Shown one piece after another: positions 11,701-22,800 of a DNA stretch of 64,000 nucleotides. Each line of letters opens with the position of its first letter. Position 1 is the first letter of the stretch. The stretch is from Paragordius varius (lineage: Eukaryota > Nematomorpha): positions 1-64,000 of the forward strand of contig OZ176055.1 in the NCBI GenBank assembly GCA_964247055.1, given 5' to 3'. Made by a program: the position numbers and the translations under genes. The notes beneath the pieces were generated by a model, which was given only the letters and a program-made list of their open reading frames with translations, searched no databases and had not been told where the DNA came from.

Positions 11701-12876
11701 TAGGATTTAGAATATTGGAATTAATATCCGTACTGGAATTATTGCCTTCATGTCCCTTACCAATGATGTTTGAGGTCCCACTCACTTTGGTAGGAGAAGA
11801 ATTAACTGGAGAGCTGGGTGGATCAAAAAAGTTTACTGAATGAGTTGGAGATGACTCGACAACCTTAGGCTTATTAGACGGATTGAAACGGAGGTTTGAC
11901 AAACTTAACGGTTTGCTGTGAGGATGAGGAGGTAGATTATGAGACCTTTTATGAGATAAGAGAGACATGCGCTTGGGAAACGACAAGTCACACTCATCAC
12001 ATGCGTGAGGCATTTGGACAATAGGAGATTTGGACGCAAAAATGCACTCTTTCATATGTATACTTGGGTGAATAGATAAAACTTTGTTACAAGGTTTGCA
12101 AATATTAACTATTTTGATTAGTTCTTTATGGACCAGCTTAATATGACGTAGAAGAGACTGTCTCTGGGCAGTCCAGGATTTACAACGAAATTGATGATTG
12201 CAGGATTCAAACGGACACGAAAAATGATTAGGTAAAGGAAAATAGAAGGATAGGGTTTTGTCCTGCAGGGTAGGTTGATGTGGCATCACCTCCAATAGGT
12301 CGCCATCATTATCATCATCATTATTATTTATCTTAAGCATTTTGTTGGCTGGATGGACAAGATCAAGGATGGTCTTGCGTTTAATGTTTGAGCTGGGAGA
12401 TTTGGCCTGATTGGATGACTGATTGGTAGCTGTGTACACGTTGTCGTAGAATTGAGATGAAGAGAGTGAAGGGAATTGGTGTTCATAGAGAGAGTCAATA
12501 TCGGGTGTTGGAGTTGTCGACGGGTTGACACAGAATGATGGATGGCTTTGAGTATTGACCGTGGTGACAGAGGTATGGCAGAAGGTTGTCTTGCAGTACA
12601 CTGGTTGATTATCATTATCACTTATTGTAAGGGGAAACATGATTTGTACGTTGTTGGAGCTAATAGTGTTGGTTGAAATCATATCTATAATAAAATAAAT
12701 AATGTATAATATTGGAAAGAAATTTAGATGGACCAAAGGATTAAAGAATGGAAATAAATAAAGTCCTAATCACCCGGATAATTAATATAAAACCAAAAGG
12801 GGGCCGGGAATTCAGAGACACACAATTAAGAGTAAAAACAACATGCGAATAAAAGATAAAGAGAGAGGCGCGAATT
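8728..12876 (-). mobile_element. U2-targeting RLE non-LTR retrotransposon (Utopia-like)
   Basis: This is the roughly 4.15 kb between the two U2 fragments. It has a 5' UTR of about 140 bp (12737-12876), one long open reading frame, and a 3' UTR (8728-8887) rich in A/T runs. It is co-oriented with the U2 gene. Domain content (three zinc fingers, RT, CCHC knuckle, PD-(D/E)XK-type endonuclease) places it in the R2/NeSL superfamily. Insertion in U2 is the known specialisation of the Utopia lineage. No clear target duplication is seen; instead about six U2 bases are absent at the junction. Confidence 0.9.
8888..12736 (-). CDS. Retrotransposon polyprotein: zinc fingers, RT, endonuclease
   Basis: The frame is 1282 codons with no stop or frameshift, which suggests recent activity. 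Three zinc-finger-like units lie near residues 173-267: a C2H2 beginning CPFESC and ending HIKLVH, a CxxC...H...C unit, and CDECDLSF...HKRSH. Reverse transcriptase spans about 540-850, with FIDITAAFDSVP, the GIKQGCPISGLLFN motif and catalytic YADD near residue 752. A CCHC knuckle (CRRCGKSKETQAHVLNHC) is near 1105. It is followed by RPDLIV and IIDPTVPFE, the restriction-like endonuclease core near 1160-1180. The zinc fingers are expected to read the target DNA. The start Met is uncertain; Met19 is an alternative. Confidence 0.93.
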   Translation of the reverse strand: MVHLNFFPILYIIYFIIDMISTNTISSNNVQIMFPLTISDNDNQPVYCKTTFCHTSVTTVNTQSHPSFCVNPSTTPTPDIDSLYEHQFPSLSSSQFYDNVYTATNQSSNQAKSPSSNIKRKTILDLVHPANKMLKINNNDDDNDGDLLEVMPHQPTLQDKTLSFYFPLPNHFSCPFESCNHQFRCKSWTAQRQSLLRHIKLVHKELIKIVNICKPCNKVLSIHPSIHMKECIFASKSPIVQMPHACDECDLSFPKRMSLLSHKRSHNLPPHPHSKPLSLSNLRFNPSNKPKVVESSPTHSVNFFDPPSSPVNSSPTKVSGTSNIIGKGHEGNNSSTDINSNILNPSSSVNKNYFNYFSKNEVSLSNRFTILEESVDEEPTSSVTLPPPNKSFNKSSALNKNTFPFTNFNNLLDSHDENSDWEDVCSLISSIQNALSPPRADYNKFKSLVHKDLNIRSMYKRNRKKAIRLIVDGPPSSCKINNEDITNYFNNTIGKKSEPINFNYSNNSVPLLDFIPFSASEVSDKLRKVSNSSPGPDGISYTKWKQVDPKGFLLSKIFNLCLSHRMIPNHWKVTKSILISKKKGDPSLVSSWRPLSLSNTIYKLFTGLIANRISKHILKNNLLSSAQKGFMPFDGCFEHNYILNKSISDAKHNKKDIFVTFIDITAAFDSVPHQLIFECLPNFGIDNNIQALIKDIYTNSCTQFFSASGLTQPIPFLSGIKQGCPISGLLFNLSIDSVLRSMVFNGHNVLAYADDIVLLSDSPERHQVGLNLLECLIHDIGLSIKAEKCNSISIASCSPVFKIGEVVVPSIGQGEFVKFLGKPVGLNFINPVPSTEIVDKIHSSSLLPWQKLDAIKTFFYPTISHQLRNNELKMVTGEYLDKKLTKVFKQILNLPRDATNNYIFGSRNKGALGMPLFRDDINIFRVDSAFKLLTSLDPSIRVSALEELKVSASFRFKVRLDSITPDQLGKYLSGYENPLVSNPANKCQNIWTIARIASESLKISWSFDDSFQPTVISEFSKISQDNRSAVVSNLRFYKRKLKDTELHHFALQGRVMECVADDKVSHHFLYNNKDLRFRDWNFIHRARLNLLPTKMRLRSSEQMCRRCGKSKETQAHVLNHCLKDDNIITKRHNIIVDLIKDNLPSNFKILSENQAIDSSRLRPDLIVTNGTDCYIIDPTVPFENRLESFETAFNNKIMKYCCMAQQLQETYSNTQVIPVVVGSLGSWYSKNDVLFEKIRFRCPTQLKKSIVTNTIKASSDMYHMFMSGRNSLIDNNPTNASL

Positions 12877-12906
12877 TTGATCTTAGCCAAGAGGCCGAGA
12901 AGCGAT

Positions 12907-13812
12907 AACTCTAGGTAAATTTGCTTCTCTCAATATAAATTTATTTATTTCTCCAAAAATAGGCATTTGACTTTTATTTTTAAATTAAATTAAAAGGCTT
13001 CTTCTTTCACCAATACCTGTATATAATGATTTACTTTTTGTCCAAACGATATCATTTCATGTTATTTTTTTGGGGAAATTTTTCAAAAAATAATAATACC
13101 TGTTTAATTAATATGAATTCTTACCTGTATTTTTTCAGGTGAATACGAATATTAATCATTATTTACCTGTTTCACCTTTTCACATAATATTATATCACAC
13201 CTTTTTACACTACACATGTATCTCTCTCTATTACTATTATATGCGTATATTTATTTAATAGACATTACAAAACAGAAGAAAAGATGGGATATTGGAATAA
13301 ATACATATAAGATATCAATAAACCTTTATATTGGCGTGCGATGTAAAAATGAGTTATAAATGTCTTTCATAATGTTAATAAATGGTATTTTTAGAGATGA
13401 TTAGTTTGGCTATAGATTTTTTGAAATGTATATGTAAAATATGTTTATCAAAAGTTTAATTTAAAAGTGAAAATTATAACTGATTATAAAATTAATAATT
13501 TTACATAATTTGCATTGGTTTTCTTGATAAACGATAAAAAAATATTTAATAGAAATAGTAGTATATACATTTATTTATAAAATTTGAATAATACAGATGT
13601 TTTTTTAAATTGTTGTTGACTAAATGAGAACGAAGAGAAACAAAACAGCATAAGTTTTGAATAAGTTCCGGTACACACTTGAAAAAAACACAAAATTGCT
13701 TGTGCATAAAATTTTTATACATACAATACTCTAATCTGCATCTCGTTTATTTTATAAATAATAAATTAGAATACAAATCCTACCTTTGGATAAGTATTAT
13801 CACCGCAAAAAC
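12907..13812. other. U2 5' flank and AT-rich spacer
   Basis: This is the upstream side of the interrupted U2 gene and should have held its promoter (PSE-type elements). I cannot assign a specific box. Short motifs containing ACCTG recur between about 13010 and 13200 without obvious order. No gene is seen. Confidence 0.4.
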
Positions 13813-13820
13813 ATGTATTG

Positions 13821-15270
13821 TAATGTGACCAGATAGGCTGTTTTTAGTACAATACTGGGTTTTCAGAAAAAAACTGCGCCTGTACTGCCACCACTTTTGT
13901 ACTGCTTTTTGAAATTAAAATTTTTTTTATAAATATATATTATCTTTTATTTATTCAAAAAATTATTGCTTTTAACATAGTACCCTCTGTAAAAATAAAC
14001 CCCTTATTTGTAAAGAAATGGTTCATGCGGTAAAAACTAAGATTAGTCTATTTTTAATTGGTTAATATTTTATTTTCTGCTCGAATTATACATCAAACTT
14101 AGGATTGCATTTCGCGCAGTGGCAAAACTTCAAATCTCGGACCCCACAACGTAAGATTCAGGCGATGGATATTTCACTCAATGTTTCCTCAAAAAAAGGT
14201 GCCTTAAAATTTAAAATTAAAAATATTAATTTGTGATATATAAATGTTTGATCGGTTTAGAAAGTTCATTTTTTTGTTATAATGTTCAAACGGAAAATTC
14301 ATTAGAAACTTGTTAATCCCTTTACATATTATGTAAAATTTATTATACATGACATATGATTACGAAATAACCTTTTTTTTCGTATCAAAAATTAATAGTT
14401 TTTACGTCTAAACTCATCATGTGGGAGGTATGATATTTTAAATCTTGTTCATAAACTTTAATTTTCATTAGTTTTCCTTTTTTTCATAAATAAATGTAAG
14501 ATATTTTGTTGAAGCGAACAAACATGAACATGATAGAAACGGTCTAACGCTTTAAGATATAATAAAAACCCTTTTCTATATAATTCGATGATGTTGAACA
14601 TTTCTATAGGTTTAGAATAATTTAAAGGTTTGTTTACCTGCAATTTTTACAATTTTTGTAAAATAACACAATAGTTCTAAGTTACAACGTATAGTATCGA
14701 ATATATATAAAGTGTAATAACATCTCAGACGTTTATATCGTTTCCGTCATCCTGTAAAAAGTCTGAAGTACCTTTTACAGAATATTAAAATTTTGAAAGT
14801 AGGTATTTTTTCAAATTGATATCAAAATTTAGAGTAAATTAAAATTATTGAACAATGTCGGAAATTTGCGTTTACTTTAAGAGAACAGTCCATTTTATAA
14901 GAGCCAAAAAAATGAGGACATTCAGAGCCCACATCCAACAATTTTTTTTAAAATATTGATTTGCTTTTTTATGGCATTTTATATTTTGGTGATATTTTTT
15001 GAAGAATTTAGTTTTCACCAAAAAATATATTATCGCACCTTTTGCTCCCTTTATATGGAGCACTTACTACAAAAGTGTAGATAACTTTCTTTAATAACTC
15101 GTTATTAAAACCAAAAGCACCATGATAATCCTGATATTTTCCAATCAGAATATAAATTTCAGGATATTTTTTGTGGAAACTGTGTAATATACCACACCGA
15201 TGGTGTAAAAACATGCAAAGTATTTTTTAAGTTTGTACTGCCTCAAAGTTCAAAATATCTGGTCACATTA
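13821..15270. mobile_element. Non-autonomous hAT element with perfect 8-bp TSD
   Basis: The ends are TAATGTGACCAGAT and ATCTGGTCACATTA, exact inverted repeats. Both sides carry the 8-bp duplication ATGTATTG (13813-13820 and 15271-15278). Eight-base duplications are diagnostic of hAT. The termini resemble those of the larger hAT at 59973-63385 (TAAGGTGACCAGA), so that kind of transposase could have moved it. Only short frames occur inside. Segments related to its right half recur at 42950-43660 (inverted) and 45370-46130. Confidence 0.9.
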
Positions 15271-15405
15271 ATGTATTGTAATGAAAAGAGCCATATTACC
15301 AATTTACATAGAACATGTAGATATGTATATGAATTCGTATTCACTAACATGTAAGATATTTGCAATCAGTTTTTGTAAAGTTGTCCTTTTCCTTTTAACA
15401 ATATA

Positions 15406-15582
15406 CAGTAGCTGGAGTAAAACAATATTCGTCCATAAAAGAATAAAAAAATGTTTTTTTTTAAAAAAAAAAACAATCCTAAATGTAAATACACATATCA
15501 ATAATATCCCTTTGTTTTTTTTAAAAAAAAACAATTTTTTATTCTATTATGGACTCATATTGTTTTACTCCATACGCTACTG
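15406..15582. mobile_element. Palindromic mariner-type MITE
   Basis: CAGTAGC...GCTACTG ends are flanked by TA on both sides. The two arms are inverted copies (GGAGTAAAACAATAT with its complement, and GTCCATAAAAGAATAAAA with its complement) around an A/T homopolymer core. This layout fits a Tc1/mariner foldback MITE. Confidence 0.7.
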
Positions 15583-15590
15583 TAATAGAC

Positions 15591-16105
15591 AACCCCGGAC
15601 ATCATAAAATCAAATATTTTATTTAATATAAAATTATTGGATCAACAAAAATTATTTGACATGAGTGGATAAGCTATACATAAAAATAATGCAAATGAAC
15701 CATTTTTTTGTTGATTTATATTTTTAATACATACTTTTAATTTTATCATTTGAGTCTAAAAAGACAAAATATTTCAAAAAAGATGAGAAATAATGAGTAC
15801 GTTTAAGTAGGACATAGTTCATACAACTAAAAATCATATAGAAGCATAAATTCAAATTGGGATAGCCTTTTTTATCAGTTTTGAAAATAAAGTTAGCATG
15901 GACTCTTTAGTTACCCTTCAACTGAATTAGTCTTACATGCCTGTATAAAGTTGATAAATTTATTTATTTTTCACTTTGTAACATTGGTACATCAAAATAT
16001 AAAATCGATTTATGCTTAATATTCATATTAAACCGCGTCCCTAAAAGTAATTTTATGGTCCTGAATAATCATATAAATATTATTGATGATATATTTATTT
16101 GTATG
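15591..16105. other. AT-rich DNA, no gene seen
   Basis: Only faint scraps of the TTAA-type MITE family are visible (AGAAGCATAAATTCAAATTG near 15840). Nothing else can be supported. Confidence 0.4.
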
Positions 16106-16512
16106 AACACTTGGATACAACACATTTATTTTCATTTTTCGATTCAATTTGAGATCTATACCTCAAGCATGTTTACAATCAAATATCTCTAAAAATATGG
16201 AAACAGAAACCATTTAAAATAAAACCCAAAAAAAATTAATCAACATGTGCCTATCCCCTAAAAAAAGATAATAAACCTCTTTTCTGTTCCAATCAATGCT
16301 AAATACGAAATAGATAAATATGGCGACGAAAAAGTTTGATATGAAACTTTTTATTTTTAAAACTAAATTTTATCAAGATTTTTAGCTAATTTATATTATT
16401 TTTATTGGGATCAAAATATAAATTTAAATTAGAACCGTTAAGTAGTTTTTAGAGAATATCAACTTTAATATAGTTTGGAGTCTTTCCGATTTCAATCGTA
16501 ATGTTATTAAAT
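16106..16512 (+). mobile_element. TTAA-type MITE, old degraded copy
   Basis: The left end retains ACACTTGGATACAACACATT and the core retains ATGGCGACGAAAAAGTTTG. The right end is eroded (TTTCAATCGTAATGTTATTA). An internal segment is deleted relative to full copies. Confidence 0.65.
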
Positions 16513-16977
16513 ATTCTAGTTCTGCTTTTTTAGTATTTCCGCTTTTTTGTACGAAAGTTATTTATTATAACATTAGATAATTAAAAATTTGGCACACGTT
16601 GAGTATGATTCCAAAATTATATTCGTCTTTTGCTATTCTACGAAACCTCTTACCACATTTACCTTAATATATTTATTATGCTGATAATAATTACAGTAAC
16701 GAGCACTATAGCTGCATTTAAAATTACAAAAAAATATTTAATTTACATGTCTATTAGCATGTAAGATATATTTAAGTTTTATTAGCTACATATCAAATAG
16801 AATATGTGCAGTAAAATACAGTGGTGCCTGATTGCAGTGTAATATTAAAATAACTATCTGTTGAATAATCCTTATCTGTCATTTATTATAGATAAAATAA
16901 ATTAAACCCTTATAAATAGAATTTAAAAAATATGTATAAAAGAATACCAAATTGTGATTTTAAGATACAGTTAAAAT

Positions 16978-17227
16978 TGATATTATACGGACAAAAGCTA
17001 ATAAAAAGTAATACAAATATTTTTTCTAAAATACAACCATACTTTTCACTAATTTTTTAATAAATTATACAATAGAGGTATTTTGGTATTACAATATGTT
17101 AAAAGACTTAATACATATTTTACGATTCTTAAATGATTTTAATAGGATAAATTAAGGTTTGAAAAAATATAATTGTCTAAAAAGTTGTTTATATATTTTA
17201 GCTTTTTGTCCGTATAAATTTTTACTG
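16978..17227. mobile_element. Mariner-type MITE (CAGTAAAAATTG family)
   Basis: A ~250-bp element with TA on both sides and terminal inverted repeats reading CAGTTAAAATTGATATTATA and its complement. It includes the family signatures ACGGACAAA near the ends and AACCATACTTTT inside. It is one of many copies in the window, most often in introns or other MITEs. Confidence 0.8.
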
Positions 17228-17457
17228 TATAATTTTATATAATAAGTAATTTAGCTTCCTTTAAAAAAATATTTTTATTTTGACTATTGCCAGTGTAATT
17301 TCAAATATGCTGTGGAGTCCTTTAAGTGTTTCCTATGCTCACTTTTTCAAAAAATAGTTTCCTTATAATTCATATAAAAAAAATTAAATTTACCATTGAG
17401 TTTATTAAAGCAAAAACATGCCGAAAACTGATATAACTATAGAAAAATTAATACTAC

Positions 17458-18298
17458 TTCTAGTAATACGGACAAAACGTAAAAATATAAAACAATATGT
17501 TTATTAAAAAGCGACCATACTTTTTTAAACCTTTATTATTCCCATCTAGGTATCTAAAATAAAATACATTGATTGTGCTACCAATTAACAATCTATATTA
17601 TACTTTGTAGTTCAACACTTCGATTCAAATTGGGGTATCTAAATACCCCAGACTAAATTTGATAAGGTTTTTAAAAAACTACTGAATGAAACGGTCCGAA
17701 TTTAAATTTATGCTTCTATTTTAATAAAAATTATATAAATATGCTAAAATATCTGAATAAAATTTTGTTTTGTAAAAAAAGTTCCATGTCAAACTACTTC
17801 GACGCCATTTTTATTTTACAAAATTTTTGCAAAATATCGAATTCATTTAATTTTAAGGGTAAAATTAAAGCTAATTTTTTATTAAATTTACATCTAACAA
17901 TGATAGAAATAGAAAAAGCGATTACTTTTGTATTATTTTTCAATTTTACCATTGCACAGATGTCACGTTGACTAAATTTTTACATTTCGGTTTTATCTTA
18001 AAATAATTAATATCAAGTATTTTTGAATAAAACTTTTTATATATTTCGGTATATTAATGTTATATAAGTGAAAATTTTTGCAATGGTTCCTATTCCTTCC
18101 ATATTTTTTATAGAATTTAATTTTAAACAGGTCTGGGGTATTTAACTACCCCAATTTGAATCGAAAGACTAAAATGAATGTGTTGTATCCAAGTGTTAAA
18201 ACAATAAGTTAAAAATCAAGATTAAAAAAGTAGGTTTTATTTTAGAAATAATATTTGTCTTTATATTTTTTTTGTCCGTATAATTTCAGATTTTACTG
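17458..18298. mobile_element. Mariner-type MITE split by a TTAA-type MITE
   Basis: The left part (17458-17615) carries ATACGGACAAAACG and the GACCATACTTTTTT block. The right part (18200-18298) ends GTCCGTATAATTTC...TTTTACTG-TA. The interruption at 17616-18195 is a complete MITE of the other family, giving a clear age order. Confidence 0.8.
17616..18195 (-). mobile_element. TTAA-type MITE, nested copy
   Basis: It reads CACTTCGATTC at the left and CCAAGTG at the right, flanked by TCAA (mutated) and TTAA. The unbroken mariner-type copy near 39770 has AGTTTAAAATAC at this point, showing that TTAA was the target and was duplicated on insertion. Confidence 0.85.
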
Positions 18299-18324
18299 TA
18301 ACTTAAAAAAAATATATTTTAGTT

Positions 18325-19485
18325 ATCCCAAATAAAAAATTACAAAACGAATTCTTCATGGAAACATTTTATGAAATTGACAAAATTAGAAAGGCCATTG
18401 ATAACATTAACGCAATTAAAATATCTAATCAAAGTACTTCCGGAAACTTTATCATAAAAGATTGCGCAGAATTTGATTTTTTTTAAATTATTAGGACAAT
18501 CTAATCCACACTTTATGATGATAGATAGCTTTAAGTTTGATTTATTCATTTTGTCTGATGATAAAATAATTGTTTATTATAATACGAATTACTATTTGAA
18601 AATCACATAAGATACTAAGGGTGGAGTGAATAAAGTTTAGGAAACACTGTTTCCTTAGCTTTTTTAAAAAATTTCTTAATTTGGAGTGAATAAAAAACCA
18701 AGGAAACCCTAAAATAATTACCATTAGTTTTTTAAGGAAACACTTGTTTTCAAAATAAAAAAATTATTAAAGGAAACCCCACATATTTTTTAGGATGCTA
18801 AAGACGACCCTTAAATATTTATAAATTTTATTGCAATCGATAATAGAGGATTAAACAAGGTAATTATGGCTACGGTTTTAATACATTCAATTTACAATTT
18901 TAAGCTCGAAAGTAATTTTTATATATTTTAGATTTTTCTACGATTTAATAATTAAACAATAAACTTCATGACTAAATACTTTTTCCCTGATTCCGATAAA
19001 ATAAGAAGATGAGCCCTGAGTCCGCGACAATAAGAGTTTTTTAAGATTTCCCGCAGATCCCGCGCATCAAATTACTAATAAGCTAGTTTTTGAGTTGCAT
19101 TTTTAACAAATCTCATTTTATATGGTATGCAAGCCACAAAAATTTAAAGTTAATTAGTATCTTATGTGATTCCTGTCAAATGAAAATTTGTATAATAATA
19201 AACTATTATTTATCATCAGACAAAATGTATAAATTAAATTTTAAGATATTTATTATTTATTGTCAAAAAATGAATTAGATTGCCATAATAATTTAGGAAA
19301 TTTTACCACGATTTTGTGCGATCTTTTATGATAAAATGTTTAGGAAAATTTTCATATGATAATGTGAGATCTTTTATGATAAAGTTCCGGGATTTCCTTG
19401 ATCATATTTTTTAATTGCGGTTTTTATGTTATCAATATTTCTAATGTGATTAATTTCATAAATATTATGTTTCCATTTTTTGCAA
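18325..19485. repeat. Large inverted repeat, ~300-bp arms
   Basis: The arm at about 18325-18625 and the arm at about 19155-19485 are imperfect reverse complements. Shared landmarks are AGTATCTTATGTGATT, ATCATCAGACAAAATG, ATCTTTTATGATAAAGTT and AATTTCATAAA...GTTTCCAT. GGAGTGAATAAA-type motifs with AAGGAAAC lie beside the left arm and again (as complement) near 19680-19735. It is probably an unclassified DNA element; no duplication or transposase was identified. Confidence 0.55.
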
Positions 19486-19875
19486 TACTACATATTTGGA
19501 TTCATTTAAAACTATAGGATATCTAGTATATATTTATTATTAAGTTACTTTACTGGAATGCTATTACTTTATCCATATGAATAGTATCAGTTTTAGGCAT
19601 GTTTTTTAGTTTAGGAAACTCAAGGATAAATTAGATGTTTTTTATAAATTATAAGGAATTTCTTTGTAAAACTGAGCATAGGAAACACTTAAAGGGTTTT
19701 TCTTTTTTTGTTCACTCCACTCTATGACTTTTTAACCATATAATTAACTGACTTAATATTGTTGGAGATGAAAAATTCACACACATTCATAAGATTGGTA
19801 AAAAGATGAAAAAATAATTTATTACTATGGACTAAACTATTATTATTCACTTAAACAGTTGATAGGTAAGATAAC

Positions 19876-22800
19876 TTAGCAATTATATAAATTATTAATA
19901 GATGTAGCAGTTTTTGGGTACATGTCAGCCGGGTTTTCTGGTAAATTCATAACAGATTGCACATAACTCAAACTGTCGAACGAGGCGGCCAGACATTTTC
20001 TTGGGCTTTTTCGCACATTTGTTGCTCGATAATAATAATGGGAGGATGAGGAAGGGAAGATATCATACAACAAAGATTTTTGTTCCTTATTCTGAGACCA
20101 TAAACTGTTATGCTTCACAAGTTTTTCTGAAAAGGTTTTAGCAGGTCTGAGACTTTCTTTCAGCAAATCCTCGTTATGATGAAAAGATTTTTTTGCAGGA
20201 GAATTTAAGCACAGTTGATTTCGGCACGCTAATTTTAAATAATGATACATATATTATCTTTTTTATATTCATTAACATGAATATATATTAAAGTTTTGGT
20301 ACATTGCAGACAAATTCCTAAGTATTACCCTTACTTTGCAATATAATAGCAACCAACCAATCATATGAACAATAATTAGCAATAATGATAAAATACTGTG
20401 CGGCAAAAATGTGGATCAAATAATAAAAGTTTATAAATCATTTATCATTGGGTAAAAGCTTCACGATAAGGGATTTTTATACAGTCAGAATCAAAAAAAT
20501 TTTGTTTATTAGGTTAAACATAAATACTAGAACAAAACATGCCAATTATATTCGTATGATGGTTAATATAAAAAATGTATAACAATAACAAATTTTGGAA
20601 TTTAAAATTGACGCTAAAGTGCGTCCTTTAATTCTTGGATGTCTTTCTAGGACTTTGAAAATATGGTAAAGCTACGATAATTTGCGTTTAATGATACAAA
20701 TTATCATACTAATTCAGTTGAAGAGTTTTTCGCTATTGTATTTTATTCGACCTAATATGTCATACCCCCTTTATTATTCATTGCGAAGCTTTTACCTGAT
20801 AAATGATATATGATTCACAAACAGTGATGCTAAACACCGTATAATAATGGAATTAAGGCGTCAAAATTGTAACTTTTTTTTTACAAAAAAGAGAAATAAA
20901 TAGAAATGTGAGACACTTTATTCCAAAAATTATTATACTTTTTGCAAAAGTTTGGGTGGCAGCCACATAAGGTCCCAGAGTCTTTTCCAAGTATTTTGTT
21001 ATATTTGGACATTTCTCCACAATATAATTGGTGGAGGACCAAACAATCTAATATCCAGAAACAATGTTAATATTCCACATGGAAACTTAGTAAAAATTGA
21101 GATTATAGACATACAAATATTTTGGTCAATGCACCGATATACTTTTTTAAAATATAACTCATTGTTTCTTAAATAGGAAAAAGGGATGTGAACTGGTAAT
21201 ACAACCAATTATATATATTACAGAAATTAGAATTGAAAAAAGCATGGTAAAAATTATTTGTCTTTCTGTTTTTAGGTTTTGTCTTCTGTGTATTATCAAT
21301 ATTTACTGTATTTTAATTAAAATTTTGTAAAAATTGCATATTTGAAACCATTCCATCAATGCCCATATCCAAGGCTTGGCGAAAAGAAAACCTAACATCC
21401 GTCGTAGTTAATGGGATTTGAAATTTGGAGTTTGGATATTCGGTCGAATACTCGGTCCCAAAGTACGGATAAATTGGAATGTATTTTCCCATTTTCTGTC
21501 GCAATCTAATGCTTTCGTCGAATACTATACCAAATATAAAAACCAGACTGTTAAAATAAAATGCCCATATAATTAAAGACAAATATACGTACTTTTGTGA
21601 ATCCAAACTCCATTGTCAAGAACCGTTTGAGTCGTAGGAGCTGAAATGTAAATGCTGGGATATAACGCGGTGGATGCATTATATAACCAGAAGATATCAT
21701 CATTCATTTTCCCCAATGTTCCGCATTTTATGTCTTTGTAAGAACTAAATTGAATTAAAATTATACAGACACAATGAAAAACATTAGGACAAATATATTT
21801 TAACAAAAAACAACCATATATTATCTTTAATTCCTGTAATGGAACGCATATGAAATATATTATGGCATTTTACAATTTTGATCAAATAGTGTATATGTGG
21901 AAATTAAGGTTTATTAAAAAGTATGATTAAATGTCTTTTAGCCTTACGTTTTTACTTTTTGTTATAATACAGTCATGTATATGGAAATGAATGAATAAAT
22001 TTACATTCTATAACAGTATGGAAATCCGTAATATCCCCATTTGGCATTCGGTCGCAACTTGATTGCCAACTTGAGAGTTTGTTCAAAGAAGGACCGGGCT
22101 GCTTGGTCAAACAGCGAATAAGCGAAATCTCTCAGTTCGTTTCCTGAAAGATTGGGGTTTTTAGTTTTGGCGTATGCTATGGACTCGTTCTTTGCACAAT
22201 TAAATAACAGTTAGTATGAATAAATATACATTGCTAGTTTGTTAGTAAATATTGCAGATGGCTTTGGAAGCAAAGGGCTTATTATTGGCTAATAAAAAGC
22301 GAAAAAACTTTAAGCTACTTAGATTGCCCTTAACCTTTTACGTCATCTGGCCATAATTAATGTAATCTAGTAATCCATACTCACTCTATTGTATATAAAA
22401 ACTAATTTATAGAACAACCTTATAAACATCTCGATATTTCCCTTGCAATAGTTTCATATTGGGAATGTATTCCTCAAAATCTATGATAGCTAGTCCCTAA
22501 AATATGAAATATTATTATTCACGTAATATAAATTAGGTGTATCCTAAATAAATCTTACATTAAATTTCGGGTTAGGCATAATTCTAAGAACATCTTCTTC
22601 AAACATTTTAAGATGAAGACTCAAATTTCCCCGTTGAGGAATTCCCCCATTTATAGCCTTCCAAGCAGCTCTTGTATCAACTGAACCCTATTATCGAAAG
22701 TATAAAAAATCATATTTAAACATTTAGAATTGCATTATATACTTTCATATTTATGGATGGTTTATTGGATTAAAACCTGCTATTCTGCGTTTATCTCTTG

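Larger units (their letters stand above)
8577..12906 (-). ncRNA. U2: U2 snRNA gene, interrupted by a retrotransposon
   Basis: On the minus strand, 12906-12877 reads as nt 1-30 of U2 (ATCGCTTCTCGGCC, then GGCTAAGATCAA). Positions 8727-8577 read as nt 37 to the end: TATCTGTTCTTATCAG (stem-loop IIa), a second stem, the Sm-type site TTATTTTTGGAG, and the stem-loop IV segment CCTGGTATTGCAGTACC. The pieces add up to about 187 nt once six missing bases are allowed, the normal U2 length. The missing bases (nt 31-36, GUGUAG) include part of the branch-point-pairing segment, so this copy cannot make U2. Family identification is by direct recognition of the conserved sequence. Confidence 0.95.

Noticed and set aside
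12328..12621. 97-codon minus-strand frame
   Set aside because: Overlaps the retrotransposon polyprotein in another frame and has no independent support.
15281..15607. 108-codon plus-strand frame and its 76-codon antisense partner
   Set aside because: It runs through the palindromic mariner-type MITE and its A/T homopolymers; the two frames mirror each other because the DNA is an inverted repeat.
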